Assembly: GCF_016862075.1 (NCBI RefSeq)
Contig: NZ_BOMG01000024.1
Coordinates: 124,001 to 188,000, forward strand
Source: Actinoplanes couchii
GTDB lineage: Bacteria > Actinomycetota > Actinomycetes > Mycobacteriales > Micromonosporaceae
DNA length: 64,000 nt
Direction of reading: 5' to 3'
Part shown: positions 1-12,900 of the stretch, in pieces
Layout of the letters: each line of letters opens with the position of its first letter
Numbering within the stretch: position 1 is the first letter of the stretch
Translations under genes and position numbers: made by a program
Notes under the pieces: generated by a model
The model's database searches: none
Told to the model about the DNA's origin: nothing
Seen by the model: the letters and a program-made list of their open reading frames with translations, nothing else

Positions 1-3000
1 TCGACACCGGCCCGAGCCTGCTGACGTTGCCGGGGGTCTTCGAGGAGCTGGGCCTGGATCTGCGGCCGACCCCGCTGGACCCGGTGGTGCGGCACGTCTT
101 CCCGGACGGCACGGTGCTCGACTCGTCGTCGGATCACGCGGTGTTCCTGGACCGGATCACCGCCGCGCTGGGCCCGGAGGCGGCCGCCGACTGGGACCGG
201 TTCTGGCGGCGGGCGGCCCGGATCTGGCGGGCGTCCTGGGAGTCGGTGCTGCAACGGCCGGTGTCGGCGGCGTCGCTGGCCCGGCTGTCGTGGCGGATCC
301 CCGACCTGATGGCGATCGCGCCGGGCCGGTCGCTGCGGTCGCTGGGCCGCCGGTACCTGCGCGATCCCCGGCTGCGGATGCTGCTGGACCGCTACGCGAC
401 GTACACCGGGACGGATCCGCGGCGGGCGCCGGCCGCGCTGGCCGCGATCCCCTACGCGGAGCTGGCTCACGGCGGCTGGTACCTGCCGGGTGGGCTGGGC
501 ACCCTGTCCGGCGCGCTGCGCGCGAAGTGCGACGAGGCGGGCGTACGTGTGGAGCTGGGCTCCGAGGTGACCGCGATCGAGGCCGACCACCGGGTCCGCG
601 GGGTGCGCCTGTCCGGTGGCGCGTTCGTGCCCGCCGACATAGTGGTCTCCAACGTGGACGCTCTCACCCTCTACCGGGATCTGCTGCCCAGCCCGCGGCG
701 GCTGACCGGGCTGGCCGACCGGAGCCTGGCCGGGTTCGTGCTGCTCCTGGGCGTGCGCGGGCACACCCCCGAGCTGGCCCATCACACGGTGTTCTTCCCG
801 CGCGACTACGACGCCGAGTTCGACGCGATCTTCCCCGGCCCGGGGCGGCGGGCCCGGCCGGTGAGCGATCCGGCGGTGTTCGTGACCCGGGCCGACGATC
901 CGGCGGTCCACCCGGGCGGCAGCGAGGCGTGGTTCGTGCTGGTCAACACGCCACGGCACGGGACCGGCTGGTCCGCTGTGGACTGGCGGCGGGAGGGCCT
1001 TGCCCCGGCGTACACCAATCGGATCTTGAAGGTTCTGCGGGATCGTGGTCTGGATCTGCGGGATCGGCTGGAGTTCGTCGAGACGCGGACCCCGGCCGAC
1101 CTGGCCGACACGACCGCGGCTCCGGGCGGGGCGATCTACGGCACCGCCGGTGGCCTGCTGCGGCCCGCCAACCGGGGCCCGATCGCCGGACTGCACCTGG
1201 TCGGCGGTTCGGTGCACCCGGGCGGCGGGCTACCGATGGTGGCCCTGTCCGCCCGGATCGTCGCCGACAGCGTCGGCCCCGCTTAGCGCGCCTCAGGGAG
1301 TGGCCCGCGCGGCCAGGAAAGCCTTGGCCATGGCGGACGCCAGGTCGGCCGGGTTGCGGGCGGCGATGGCCTGCCCGCCGGTCGCCTTGGCCATGCTCTG
1401 CAGCGCGGCCATGTTGGCGCCCGGCCCGTAACCGACCGCGATCACCGGGATCGGCCGTTTCGGATCCCGGCCGTCCGCGATCTTCTTCAGGAACTCCTGA
1501 TTGGACATGGTGAACCTGGTCCCGCCGTCGGCGCCGTCGGTGAGCACCACGACCACCGACGGCAACGTCGGCGACGCGTCCTTGCGCATGGTCTCGATGC
1601 CGTCCAGCACGCTCTGGAAGAGCGGGGTGCCGGCGCTGGTGACCGGCCGGTACGAGCCGATCTTCTCGGCCAGCAGGTCACGCCGTGGTTTGCCGTCAAC
1701 GGACGAGGTGATCGGGCCGAACGAGACCTCCTCGGTGTGCGCCGGCGCGTTCGCCGAGGCGGCGCCGAAGTACCACATGCCGATGGTGGTGTCCTGATTG
1801 AACAGGTCGGCGGCGGTGGCCCCGGACTCGCGCAGCAGGGACGCCTTGGTGGCCGTGCCGCCGCCGATCCGCTCGTTCATCGAACCGGACGCGTCGATCA
1901 GCAGCAGCACCTGGAAGGCCAGTTTCTGGTACTGCGCCCACTGCTTGGCCGGGGTGAGCAGCCCGGCCGCGGTGTCCGGCAGCCGGGCGCTGCCGGCCGT
2001 CGGCTCGGTACGGAACCCGGCCTGTTCCAGGGCCTCCCGGCTGATCGCCGACCGCAGCTGCTCGACCAGTTCGGTCTTCACACCCTTGCGCACGGCGTAC
2101 GGATAATCGGCCTGGACCAGGCCGTCGACCGGCGGCGCACCGCTTAGCGCGACCTCGTGCCCCTGCTTCTGATAGGCGAGGAGCTGCTGCTCGACCATCG
2201 GGTAGACGCCGACCGCGTAGCTCGCGTCGGTGGGGCTGGTCTGGGCGCCGAGCTTCTTGAGCGTCGAGACCGGGTCGGCGTCGGCGTCCTCCAGGCGGCT
2301 GCGCAGGGTGAGCGCCCGCAGCTGGGCGATCCCCGGGTCCTTCGTGGTCAGTGCGGCGGCCGCGTGCACCCCGTGCACGCTGAGCAGCCCGGTGGTGGTC
2401 AGCAGCGGGTCGGGCATGGTGACGACCGGGATGCGGCCCTCGGTGACGGCCCGCAGCAGGGCGGTCCACGCGGGTTTGCCGTCCGGGGAGTAGAGGCCGA
2501 CCAACGACTCGGGCGCGGTCAGCACGATCGGCGACCAGGCCAGCGTCGCCCCGGACGGCTTGAAGTTGATCTTCTGTTGGGCGGCGATGGTCAGCCAGGA
2601 CGTGGACGAGGGGATCCAGACGTCCGGCCGCTGCTTCGACGCCAGCGTGACACCCGGCTCCTCGGCCCGCACGGTGATCGGCGCGCAGCGCTGGTTGGCC
2701 GGTTTCAGACCGTCGGCGGCGGCCCGGATCACCGGCTCGATCTCCGGCGCCACGGCGACCGTCAGCTCCGGGTCCGGACAGGGCGCGACGGTGGGCCGGC
2801 CGGCGGACTGCGACGGCGCCACGGTGGACTGCGCGATCGGCTGGGCCGACCCGTTCCGCATCAGCTGCCAGGTGACTCCACCGGCCACCAGCAGGACCAC
2901 GACCACCAGCGCCGCGGACAGCAGCACACGGCTGCGCGTCCGCGGTGGATCGCTCCACTCGCCGGAGCCCGGAGGGGGCCACTCGTTGTCGGACATACCA

Positions 3001-5969
3001 CCTAGCCCGTCGTCATGGGTCGGTACCGATGCCTGCCGGATGCTAGTCCGGGATTCATGGCCTGCAATGGTTCAGTAAGAAAGCGGCAGATCCTGGCACG
3101 TTCGGCGAGATTCTCACCGGACCATACGAGGCTCCGCCACAGCGATCACGATCAATTCCCCGTCGTGGCCGAGCCCGGGTGGTTCCCGGCCCCATCCGCC
3201 GTACACCTGATCCACCCGGAAACCGGCCGCCCGCAACGCGTCGCGCAGCTCGTCCTCGTCCCGGAACCGCAGCGCGGCGGTGCTGGTCAGCTCCACCCCG
3301 TCCTCGAAGAGGTAGTGGTGGACGACCGGGACGACGTCACCCTCCGGCTTCGCCCGCTCGGTCCAGGCGAGCACCAGCGAGCCGTCGTCGAGGACGATGC
3401 CCCGCTCGGTGGCCTCCCGGCCCCAGCCCTCCCACGGACGGTGCGCCGGATCCTGCCCGTCGAAGATCAGCCGGCCGTCGGTGACCAGAGCCTCCCGCAG
3501 CGCGTGCAGGGCGCCGGTCCACTCCTGGTCACTGAGGTGCTGGACCACGTGGCCGGTCAGGAACGCGGCGTCGAACGCCTGCGACGGCAGCGTCTCGAAC
3601 GAGCCCTGGATCCAGCGGACCCGGGCGGCGCCGGGCTTGCGGCGGGCGGCGTCCAGGGCGGGACCGGCCGGATCGACAGCCGTCACGTCGTGCCCGTCGC
3701 CGGCCATCCGGATCGCCAGTTGACCGGTGCCGCAGCCCAGGTCCAGCACGCGGGGCGCCATGCGGTCGGCGAGGACCCGCATGAAGAAGTCGTGCTCCCA
3801 GCCCCAGACGCGTTCGGCGTCGTAGACCTCGACCAGCCGGGGATCCCGGTACTCGCCATGCCACACATCGACGAGACTAGACGTACAGTTGCGGTCTGAC
3901 CACCCTAAGTGGACGCTTCACAACGCTCTGACCCCGGCGGGCAACTCGCCGGCCGCTATGTGCTCGATGATCACCTCGCGCAGCGCGGCGGCGGCGTGCG
4001 GCAGGACCGACCCCTTGCGCTGAGCCAGGGCTATGGTGCGGCGCATCCCGGGCGGGGCGAGCGGGGTGGCCCGCAGCAGCGGCCGGTTGGCCAGCACCAT
4101 GCTCGGCACCAGCGCGACCCCCAGCCCGGCCTCGACGAAGGCCAGCACCGCGTCCATCTCGCCACCCTCGACCGCGAACTTCGGACTGAACCCGGCCCGC
4201 TCGCAGGCCTGGATGGTGACGTCGCGGATGTCGTAGCCGGTCCGGAACATCACCATCGGGGTGTGCCGCAGCTCGATCAGGTCGAGCTGGCGGGCCACCG
4301 TCGGCGGCGGCCCGTCCAGGACCGAGGCCACCACCAGGCTCTCCCGCAGCAGCTCGATCGCGTCCAGCCCCGGGTCGACGCCGTGCTCCGGCTGGACGAT
4401 CAGGGCCAGGTCGAGGCCGTGCGCGAGCAGACTGTCGATCAGGTCCTGCGAGCTGCCCTCGCTGACGTGCAGCTGGATGCCGGGGTGGTCCGAGGTGTAG
4501 GTGCGCAGCACCGCCGGGACCAGCGAGGAGCAGAGGCTGGGGGTGGCGCCGAGCCGCACCTCGCCCTTGCGCACCCCGACGATGTCGGCGACCGCGTCCC
4601 GGGCCGCGTCGGCGTCCGCGATCATCCGCTGCGCCAGCGGGAGCAGGGTCTGACCGGCGACGGTCAGGGTCACGTCACCACGGATGCGCTCGAAGAGCGG
4701 CGCGCCGAGAGATGCTTCCAGAGTGTGAATCTGCTTACTCAACGTAGGTTGCGAGACGCCCATTTCGTCCGCCGCTTGGGTGAAATGTCGCAGCTCAGCC
4801 ACCATGACGAAGTACCGGAGTTGTTGCAGCTGCATCCTAATAGCCTATCGCTATGAACATCTTACCTTTCATGCATTAGACGAATCGCCAGAGCCTTTCT
4901 ACCTTTCAGGTTGTGGCGGTAGACACGACTTCATCCAAGGCTTCGAAGCCGGCGGGCGCGGCAACGCCCGTCCCGGCTCGTAAGAAGCAGCGACCCTCGT
5001 CGGTCGTCCTCAAATTGATCATGGCGGCCAGCGGCACGCTGCTGGTTCTCTTCCTCTTCGCACACGCGGCCGGCAACCTCAAGATCTTCGTGGGGCTGCC
5101 GGACTTCGACCACTACGCCGAGTGGCTCCGCGAGCTGGGCACGCCCCTGCTCCCGCACGCCTGGTTCCTGTGGATCCAGCGCTTCGGCCTGCTGGCCGCG
5201 ATCGGCCTGCACATCTGGGCGGCCACCGTGCTGACCATCCGGGCCAAGAAGGCCCGCCCGGTCAAGTACGCCCACCGCCCCAAGGTCCAGGGCAGCTACG
5301 CCGCGCGCACCATGCGCTGGGGTGGCGTGATCATCGTGCTCTTCGTGATCTGGCACATCCTCGACCTGACCCTCGGTGTGGTGAACCCGGCCACCGGAGA
5401 CTCGGACGCCTCCCAGCGGGTGGTCCAGGGCTTCGACCCCGAGCGGTGGTACGTGACGCTCTTCTACGTGCTCGCCGTGGTGGCCGTCGGCTTCCACCTG
5501 CGGCACGGCATCTGGAGCGCGGTCCGCACGATGGGCCAGCAGACGACGAAGGGCGAGCGCCGGGCCAAGGCGATCGCGCTGGTGCTCTCGGTGGTCCTGG
5601 TCGCGATGTACCTCTCGGTGCCGATCGCGGTCACGTTCGGATTGGTGAAGTGATCATGGCTGCTACGGAATTCTGGTCCGAGGGCGAACCCGTCGTCGAC
5701 AAGGCCGCCCCCGACGGCCCGGTGGAGACCCGCTGGGACCGCCGCAAGTTCAGTGCCAAGCTGGTCAACCCGGCGAACCGCCGGAAGCTGACGGTCATCA
5801 TCGTGGGCACCGGCCTGGCCGGCGGCTCGGCGGCGGCGACCCTGGCCGAGGCCGGGTACCACGTCAAGTCGTACTGCTATCAGGACAGCCCGCGCCGCGC
5901 ACACTCGATCGCCGCGCAGGGTGGCATCAACGCCGCGAAGAACTACCGCAACGACGGCGACTCCGTCTA

Positions 5970-6009
<40 letters not shown>

Positions 6010-6873
6010 GCCCGTGAGTCGAACGTGTACCGCCTGGCCCAGGTGTCGGTGAACATCATCGACCAGTGTGTGGCCCAGGGTGTCCCGTTCGCCCGTGAGT
6101 ACGGCGGCCTGCTCGACAACCGCTCGTTCGGCGGCACCCAGGTGTCCCGCACGTTCTACGCCCGGGGCCAGACGGGGCAGCAGCTGCTGCTCGGCGCGTA
6201 CCAGGCCCTGGAGCGGCAGATCGGCCTCGGCAACGTCGAGATGAACGCCCGGCACGAGATGCTCGAGCTGATCATCGTGGACGGCAAGGCCCGCGGCATC
6301 GTGGTCCGCGACATGGTGACCGGCGAGATCAGCACCGAGTTCGCCGACGCGGTCGTGCTGGCCTCCGGCGGCTACGGCAACGTCTTCTTCCTGTCGACGA
6401 ACGCCAAGGGCTGCAACGTCACCGCGTCGTGGCGGGCGCACCGCAAGGGCGCGCTGTTCGCGAACCCCTGCTACACGCAGATCCACCCGACCTGCATCCC
6501 GGAGTCCGGCTCGCACCAGTCGAAGCTGACCCTGATGTCCGAGTCGCTGCGCAACGACGGCCGGGTGTGGGTGCCGAAGGCGCAGAAGGACACCCGCAAG
6601 GCGTCCGACATCCCCGAGGACGAGCGCGACTACTACCTGGAGCGCATCTACCCGTCGTTCGGCAACCTGGTGCCCCGGGACATCGCGTCGCGGGCCGCCA
6701 AGAACGTCTGCGACGAGGGCCGCGGTGTCGGCCCCGGTGGTCTCGGCGTCTACCTGGACTTCGCCGACGCGATCAGCCGGCTGGGCCGCAAGGCCGTCGA
6801 GGCGAAGTACGGCAACCTCTTCGAGATGTACGAGCGCATCACCGGCGAGGACCCGTACGAGCAGCCGATGCGC

Positions 6874-6905
<32 letters not shown>

Positions 6906-6955
6906 CCTCTGGGTCGACTACGACCTGCAGTCGACGGTCCCCGGCCTGTTCGTGG

Positions 6956-6992
<37 letters not shown>

Positions 6993-9900
6993 GCTCGGCG
7001 CGTCCGCGCTGATGCAGGGCCTGGCCGACGGCTACTTCGTGCTGCCGAACACGATCAGCAACTACCTCGCCTCCGGGCCGTTCCCCAAGGTCACTGAGAC
7101 GGACGCGCCGGTCGTCGAGGCCCGCAAGCAGGTCGAGGACCGGATCGAGAAGTTCCTGTCCATCGACGGCGACCGCACCGTCGACTCGTTCCACCGCGAA
7201 CTCGGCCACATCATGTGGGAGTACTGCGGCATGGAGCGCACCGAGGAGGGCCTGACCAAGGCGATCGGCCTGATCCGGGCGCTGAAGGAGGAGTTCTGGA
7301 CCCGGGTGAAGGTGCCCGGCAAGGGTGAGGAACTCAACCAGAACCTGGAGAAGGCCGGCCGGGTCGCCGACTTCATCGAGCTGGGCGAGCTGATGTGCAT
7401 CGACGCGCTGCACCGCCGCGAGTCCTGCGGCGGCCACTTCCGGGGCGAGTCGCAGACCCCCGACGGTGAGGCGCTGCGCCACGACGACGAGTTCAGCTAC
7501 GCCGCGGCGTGGGAGTACTTCGGCGCCGACGGCAAGCCCACGCTGCACAAGGAAGACCTCAACTTCGAGTACGTCCACCCGAGCACGCGGAGCTACAAGT
7601 AATGGACATCAAGGTCAGGGTGTGGCGTCAATCCGGCCCCTCGGCCGGCGGGAAGATGGTCGCCTACGACGTGAAGGGGATCTCCCCCGACGCGTCGTTC
7701 CTCGAGATGATCGACGTGCTCAACGAGACGCTGATCCTCGACGGCGACGACCCGATCGCGTTCGACCACGACTGCCGTGAGGGCATCTGTGGCGCGTGCA
7801 GCATGGTCATCAACGGTGTGGCGCACGGCCCGGAGAAGGCCACCACCACCTGCCAGCTGCACATGCGCAAATTCAAGGACGGCGACGTGATCGACGTCGA
7901 GCCGTGGCGCGCCGCCGCCTTCCCGGTCATCAAGGACCTGATCGTCGACAGGTCCGCGTTCGACCAGATCATCCAGGCCGGTGGCTACATCTCCGCGCCG
8001 ACCGGCACCGCGCCGGACGCCCACGCCACGCCGGTGCCGAAGAAGGACGCCGACCTGGCGTTCGAGGCGGCCACCTGCATCGGCTGCGGCGCCTGCGTGG
8101 CGGCCTGCCCGAACGGCTCGTCGATGCTGTTCACCGCGGCCAAGATCTCGCACCTGGGTCTGATGCCGCAGGGCCAGCCGGAGCGCGACAGCCGGGTCAT
8201 CGACATGCTGCAGGCGCAGGACGACGCCGGGTTCGGCGGTTGCACCAACGCCGGCGAGTGCACCATGGTCTGCCCGAAGGGCATTCCGCTGAGCCTGATC
8301 GGCCGCCTGAACAGCGACTACCGCAAGGCGATCACGAAGCGCTGATCCCTTCCAGACACCAGGCGCCCGGCACAACGACGTGCCGGGCGCCTGGTTTTTC
8401 TTTTCTAGTACGATTTATCCAAAGTCCCGTCAGGTCAGCGCGAGGTAGGCGGCCCCGCACGGCCGACATCGCGGCCGCCGGGCCGAATGCGACCGTTGCG
8501 GCATTTTCAGTCGCCCATACCCCGGCTTGCCAGTCACCCATACCCCGGCTTGTCAGCCGCCCATGCCCCGGTGCAGGAACGTCGTCAGCGCCTCGATCCG
8601 CGCGGTCTCGTCATCCCGGCCGGCTTCGCTCTCCTCGAACCAGCCGGCCACCGCGCCGGACAGCGTCGTGGTGAACAGTGACGCCGCGGTCATCGGATCC
8701 CCCGGCAGCTCCAGCCCCGCCAGATGCCCGGCGATGTGCTGCAGATCGGGTTCGAGCATCTCCCGGCTACGGCGGGCGAACTCCTCGTCGACGATCGCGG
8801 CCTGCTGCAGCGCGGACATCACCGCCCGGTTCTCCCGGTAGAAGCCCCAGTACAGCTCGACGTGCCAGCGCACCGCCGCCCGGTCCCGGAAGTCGGTCGG
8901 ATGCTCCGGCAGCTCCGCGCGCGCGTCCCCCTCGGCCAGCATGTCGGCAAGCAGCGCCTCCAGCAGCTTCTCCTTGCCGGTGAAGTGCTTGTAGAACGAC
9001 CCGGTCGCCCGGCCCGCCTCGGCGGTGATGTCGGTGATCTTCGTGTTCAGGTATCCCACCCGCGCGAACACCCGGACAGCGGCCGCCTTCAGCTCCGCCT
9101 CGGTCCGTTCCGCCTGCTGCTTTCGTGTGCCCACCACCACTTGACGGAGATTATCAGCAGCCCTATGGTGAATCCATGTTCACTGAATCAAGATTCACCA
9201 TAATCGCCGGCGCCGGCGCGACCGGCCTGACCCTGGCCCGCCAGCTGTCCCGGCACGGCGTCCCGTTCCGTCTGGTCGAGAGGTCCACCGAGCCGTTCAC
9301 CGGCTCCCGCGGCAAAGGCCTGCAGCCCCGCACCCTGGAGGTCCTCGACGACCTCGGCCTGCTGGCCGGCTTCCAGGCCGTCGGCGGCGACTACCCGCCG
9401 ATGCTGGCCCACCTCCCCGACGGCGGCGTCCACGAGTTCCGCCTCGACGAGCCGAAGACCCCCACCACCGCGGTCCCGTGGCCGAACATGCTGATGCTTC
9501 CGCAATGGCGTACCGCCGAACTGCTCGCCGAAGGTCTCCCGATCGAATACGGCGTCTCGGTCACCGGCTTCACCCAGACCGCCGACGGCGTCCAGGTCAC
9601 CCTGAGCACCGGCGAGATCGCGACCGCCCGCTATCTGGTCGCCGCCGACGGTGGCCGCAGCACGATCCGCAAGCTCCTGGACATCCCGTTCGACGGCAAC
9701 ACCCAGGAGGAGGAGCGCCTGACCATCGCCGACGTGCGCCTCACCGGCCTGTCCCGCGACCACTGGCACGTCTGGCCGTCGGCACACCTGACCCTGTGCC
9801 CCCTGCCCGGCACCGACGACTTCCAGCTCACCGCCCCGCCGTCGGCCCTGCCACTTCAGGAACTGGTGACGGCCGCCGACCCGTCGATCACGCTGACCGA

Positions 9901-12900
9901 GGTCCGCTGGCAGTCCGAGTACCGCGCCAACATGCGGATGGCCGCCCGCTTCCGCTCCCGCCACGTCTTCCTCACCGGCGACGCCGCCCACGTGCACTCC
10001 CCCGCCGGCGGCCAGGGCCTGAACACCGGCGTGCAGGACGCCTACAACCTGGGCTGGAAGATCGCCACCGGCGACCCCACGATCCTGGACACCTACGAGG
10101 AGGAGCGCCTGCCGGTGGCCGCCGGCGTCCTCGGCATCACCACCCACCTGCACCGGAAACATGTGGACGGCGACGAGGACGCGCTACGCCGCGACGACCC
10201 CGCACTGCGCCAGCTGACGTTGCACTACCGCACTTCGTCCCTGACCGCCGAACACCGCCCCGCCCCCGGCGCGATCCGGGCCGGCGACCGGGCCCCCGAC
10301 GCCCGCACCGACTCGGGCCGCATCTTCGACCTGCTGCGCGGCCCGCACGCCACCCTGCTCGCCTTCCACTGGCCCACACCACTCCCCGACCTGGGGATCC
10401 CGGCCCACGACGCCACCGCGGCCGCGGAGAGCTACGACATCACCGCCCCCACCTTGCTCCTGATCCGCCCCGACAACTACATCGGCTGCGCCACCCACGA
10501 GCCCTCCGACATCACCGCCTACCTGAAGCGGATGCCCCTCTGACCCCCGCCCCCGACACGCCCCCTGGGGAACGACACCTCACGCGGTGTGCCCGGCGCA
10601 CCCTCCGGGGAGCGACACCTCACACGGTGACCCGGGGCGCCATCGACCGTCGCACCAGCAGAACGGTGACCAGGATCAGGACCGCGCCCACTCCCAAGGT
10701 GACCTGGTCCCCGAGAGCGATCATGGCCGCCCCGAGCGGAATCGTCAGAGCCTGCGGCCCGAACATGGCCGTGTTCCCGGTGGCCGCGACCCGCCCGAGC
10801 AGATGCTCCGGGGTACCGGTCTGGATCGCGGTGACCGCCGCGATCAGCGCCCAGACCAGCCCGATCCCGGTGAGCACACTCCCCAGGATCATCGACGGCC
10901 ACCAGGGCACGATCCGAGCCACACAGGCCACCGCGAAGATCACCGCCCCGACCGCAGCCACCCGCGCCGCCGACATCCGGCCCAGCAGCCGCCCCACCAG
11001 AAGCCCCGCCACGATCGACCCGCCCCCTTGGGCACTGGAGAGCACCCCGAGGTAGGTAGCGGGCAGGTGCAGCCCATCCACCAGCCGCGACAACACAGCC
11101 GCATTGGTGAGCCCGGCAACCGCAATAGCCACCGTCGCCACCAGAACCGGCGTCCGCAACGGCTCCCGCCCCAAGACCACCAGCCCTTCCCGGACACTCG
11201 CCCACCCCAACCCGACCCGCCGTTCCCGCCCCTCCTCACCGGCCTCAGCCCTCACCCCCACAACCGGCACGACCCCCGCCGGCCTCGCCATCCCTGTTGC
11301 CGCTACGCCCGGCCCGGCTCCCGCATCCCCCGCTGCCGCTACGGCCGGCTCGGCTTCCGCATTCCCCAAGCCCCTCCCATCACCCTCAACCCCCGACGTC
11401 CCCGCAGCCAGCACGGTCTCCGCACCCCACGCGGCCTTCCCATCACCCGCATCACCCGCGGCCCTCGCCGTCCCCGCAGCCGGCACGGCCTCCGCACTCC
11501 ACACGGCCTTCCCATCACCCGCATCTCCCTCAACCTCCGTTGCCTTCGTGGCCGGCCCGACCGCCGCACTCCCGACGGACGGGGCGGTTGCGACGGTGGC
11601 GGGCTCCGAGGCGGGGATGTGACGGCGGAGAAGGGCGTAACAGAGGGCGCTGAGCAGTGGGAGCGCCGCGCAGAGCAGAACCACCGGGTGGGGGCCGGCC
11701 CAGGCGTAGAGGCCCGCCCCGGCGAGTGGGGCCAGCAACTTCATCCCCTCCTGACCGCTCGATCGCCAGCCGTTGACGTCACCGAGCATCCGGGCCGGCA
11801 ACACCGACGGGAGCATGGCCGTCTCACCCGCATCGAGCAGGACGTAGCCGAAGCCCCGCGCCAGCATCACCAGGTAGATCAACCACACCTGTCCGGCCGA
11901 ATCCACCGGAAGAAGGGCGAGCAGCAGAGCCGCGACCACGAACTCGACGGTGATCAGCAGACCCCGCCGGGGAAACCGGTCCACCAGAGCACCCAGCCAG
12001 GGCGCGGCCAGACTGGGCAGGTACACCCCGAGCGCGGCGAGAGCCGCCAGCCCCGGATTCCCGGTCAGATCGAAGATCCAGACACCCGCCGCCAGGACCA
12101 GAGCGGTCCCGCCGAACCCGGACAGGACCGAGATGAGTACCAACAGAGCAGCGTTCCGTCGCATGCCACACCCCTGATCGCCCACGCCGCAAACCCACGA
12201 CCGGGCACAGTGAAGGAGCCCTCGGCCGACACATCCAGAGCCAAGGACTTGAGTCTTGAGGACTCACATCCTGGCCACCCCACCATCCCGAAGTCAACAG
12301 AGGACAACAACCCAGCCCGCCCTCCCAGCACGAGACAGCAGCCGGGAGACGGGCTTGGGGAGAGCGCCCGGTTCCGACCGGGCGAGAAGGACCGCGAGTG
12401 GTCAGGTGACCGAATACGGGGGCATCAGCCGACGACGGCGGCTGCGCGGAGGCGGGCGATCGCGGACCGCAGGGGGCCCGGGAAGACCGGGACGTCGGGT
12501 CCGGACAGGTCGGCCAAGGCCACGACCACCAGGTCGTACAAGGCGCCGGCGGGCGCGTCGGGGGTGGCGGCCAGGGTTTCGCGCACCAGGGCGGCGCGGG
12601 TGAAACGGCGGTCCCAACGGCGGTCGGCACCGATCCGGCGATGCAGCTCCACGGCGCGTTCTCGCAGGTTGGAGACGTTCGGACCGTAATCACGGTCGAG
12701 CTTTCGACGCTGCGGCCGGGAGGCCCGCTCGGCAGCCTCGGCCAGACGCTGCCGGCGCTGCTCTGCCGCCTGGCGACTGGCCAGGCCGAGAGCCGACGCG
12801 ATCTGCGCCCAGGACGCACCGGAACGCCGCGCACGGTCGATCGACTCCAACTCCACAGCGTCGATCGCCGCCCGCCGGGCCGGAACCTCCCGCAGCTCCG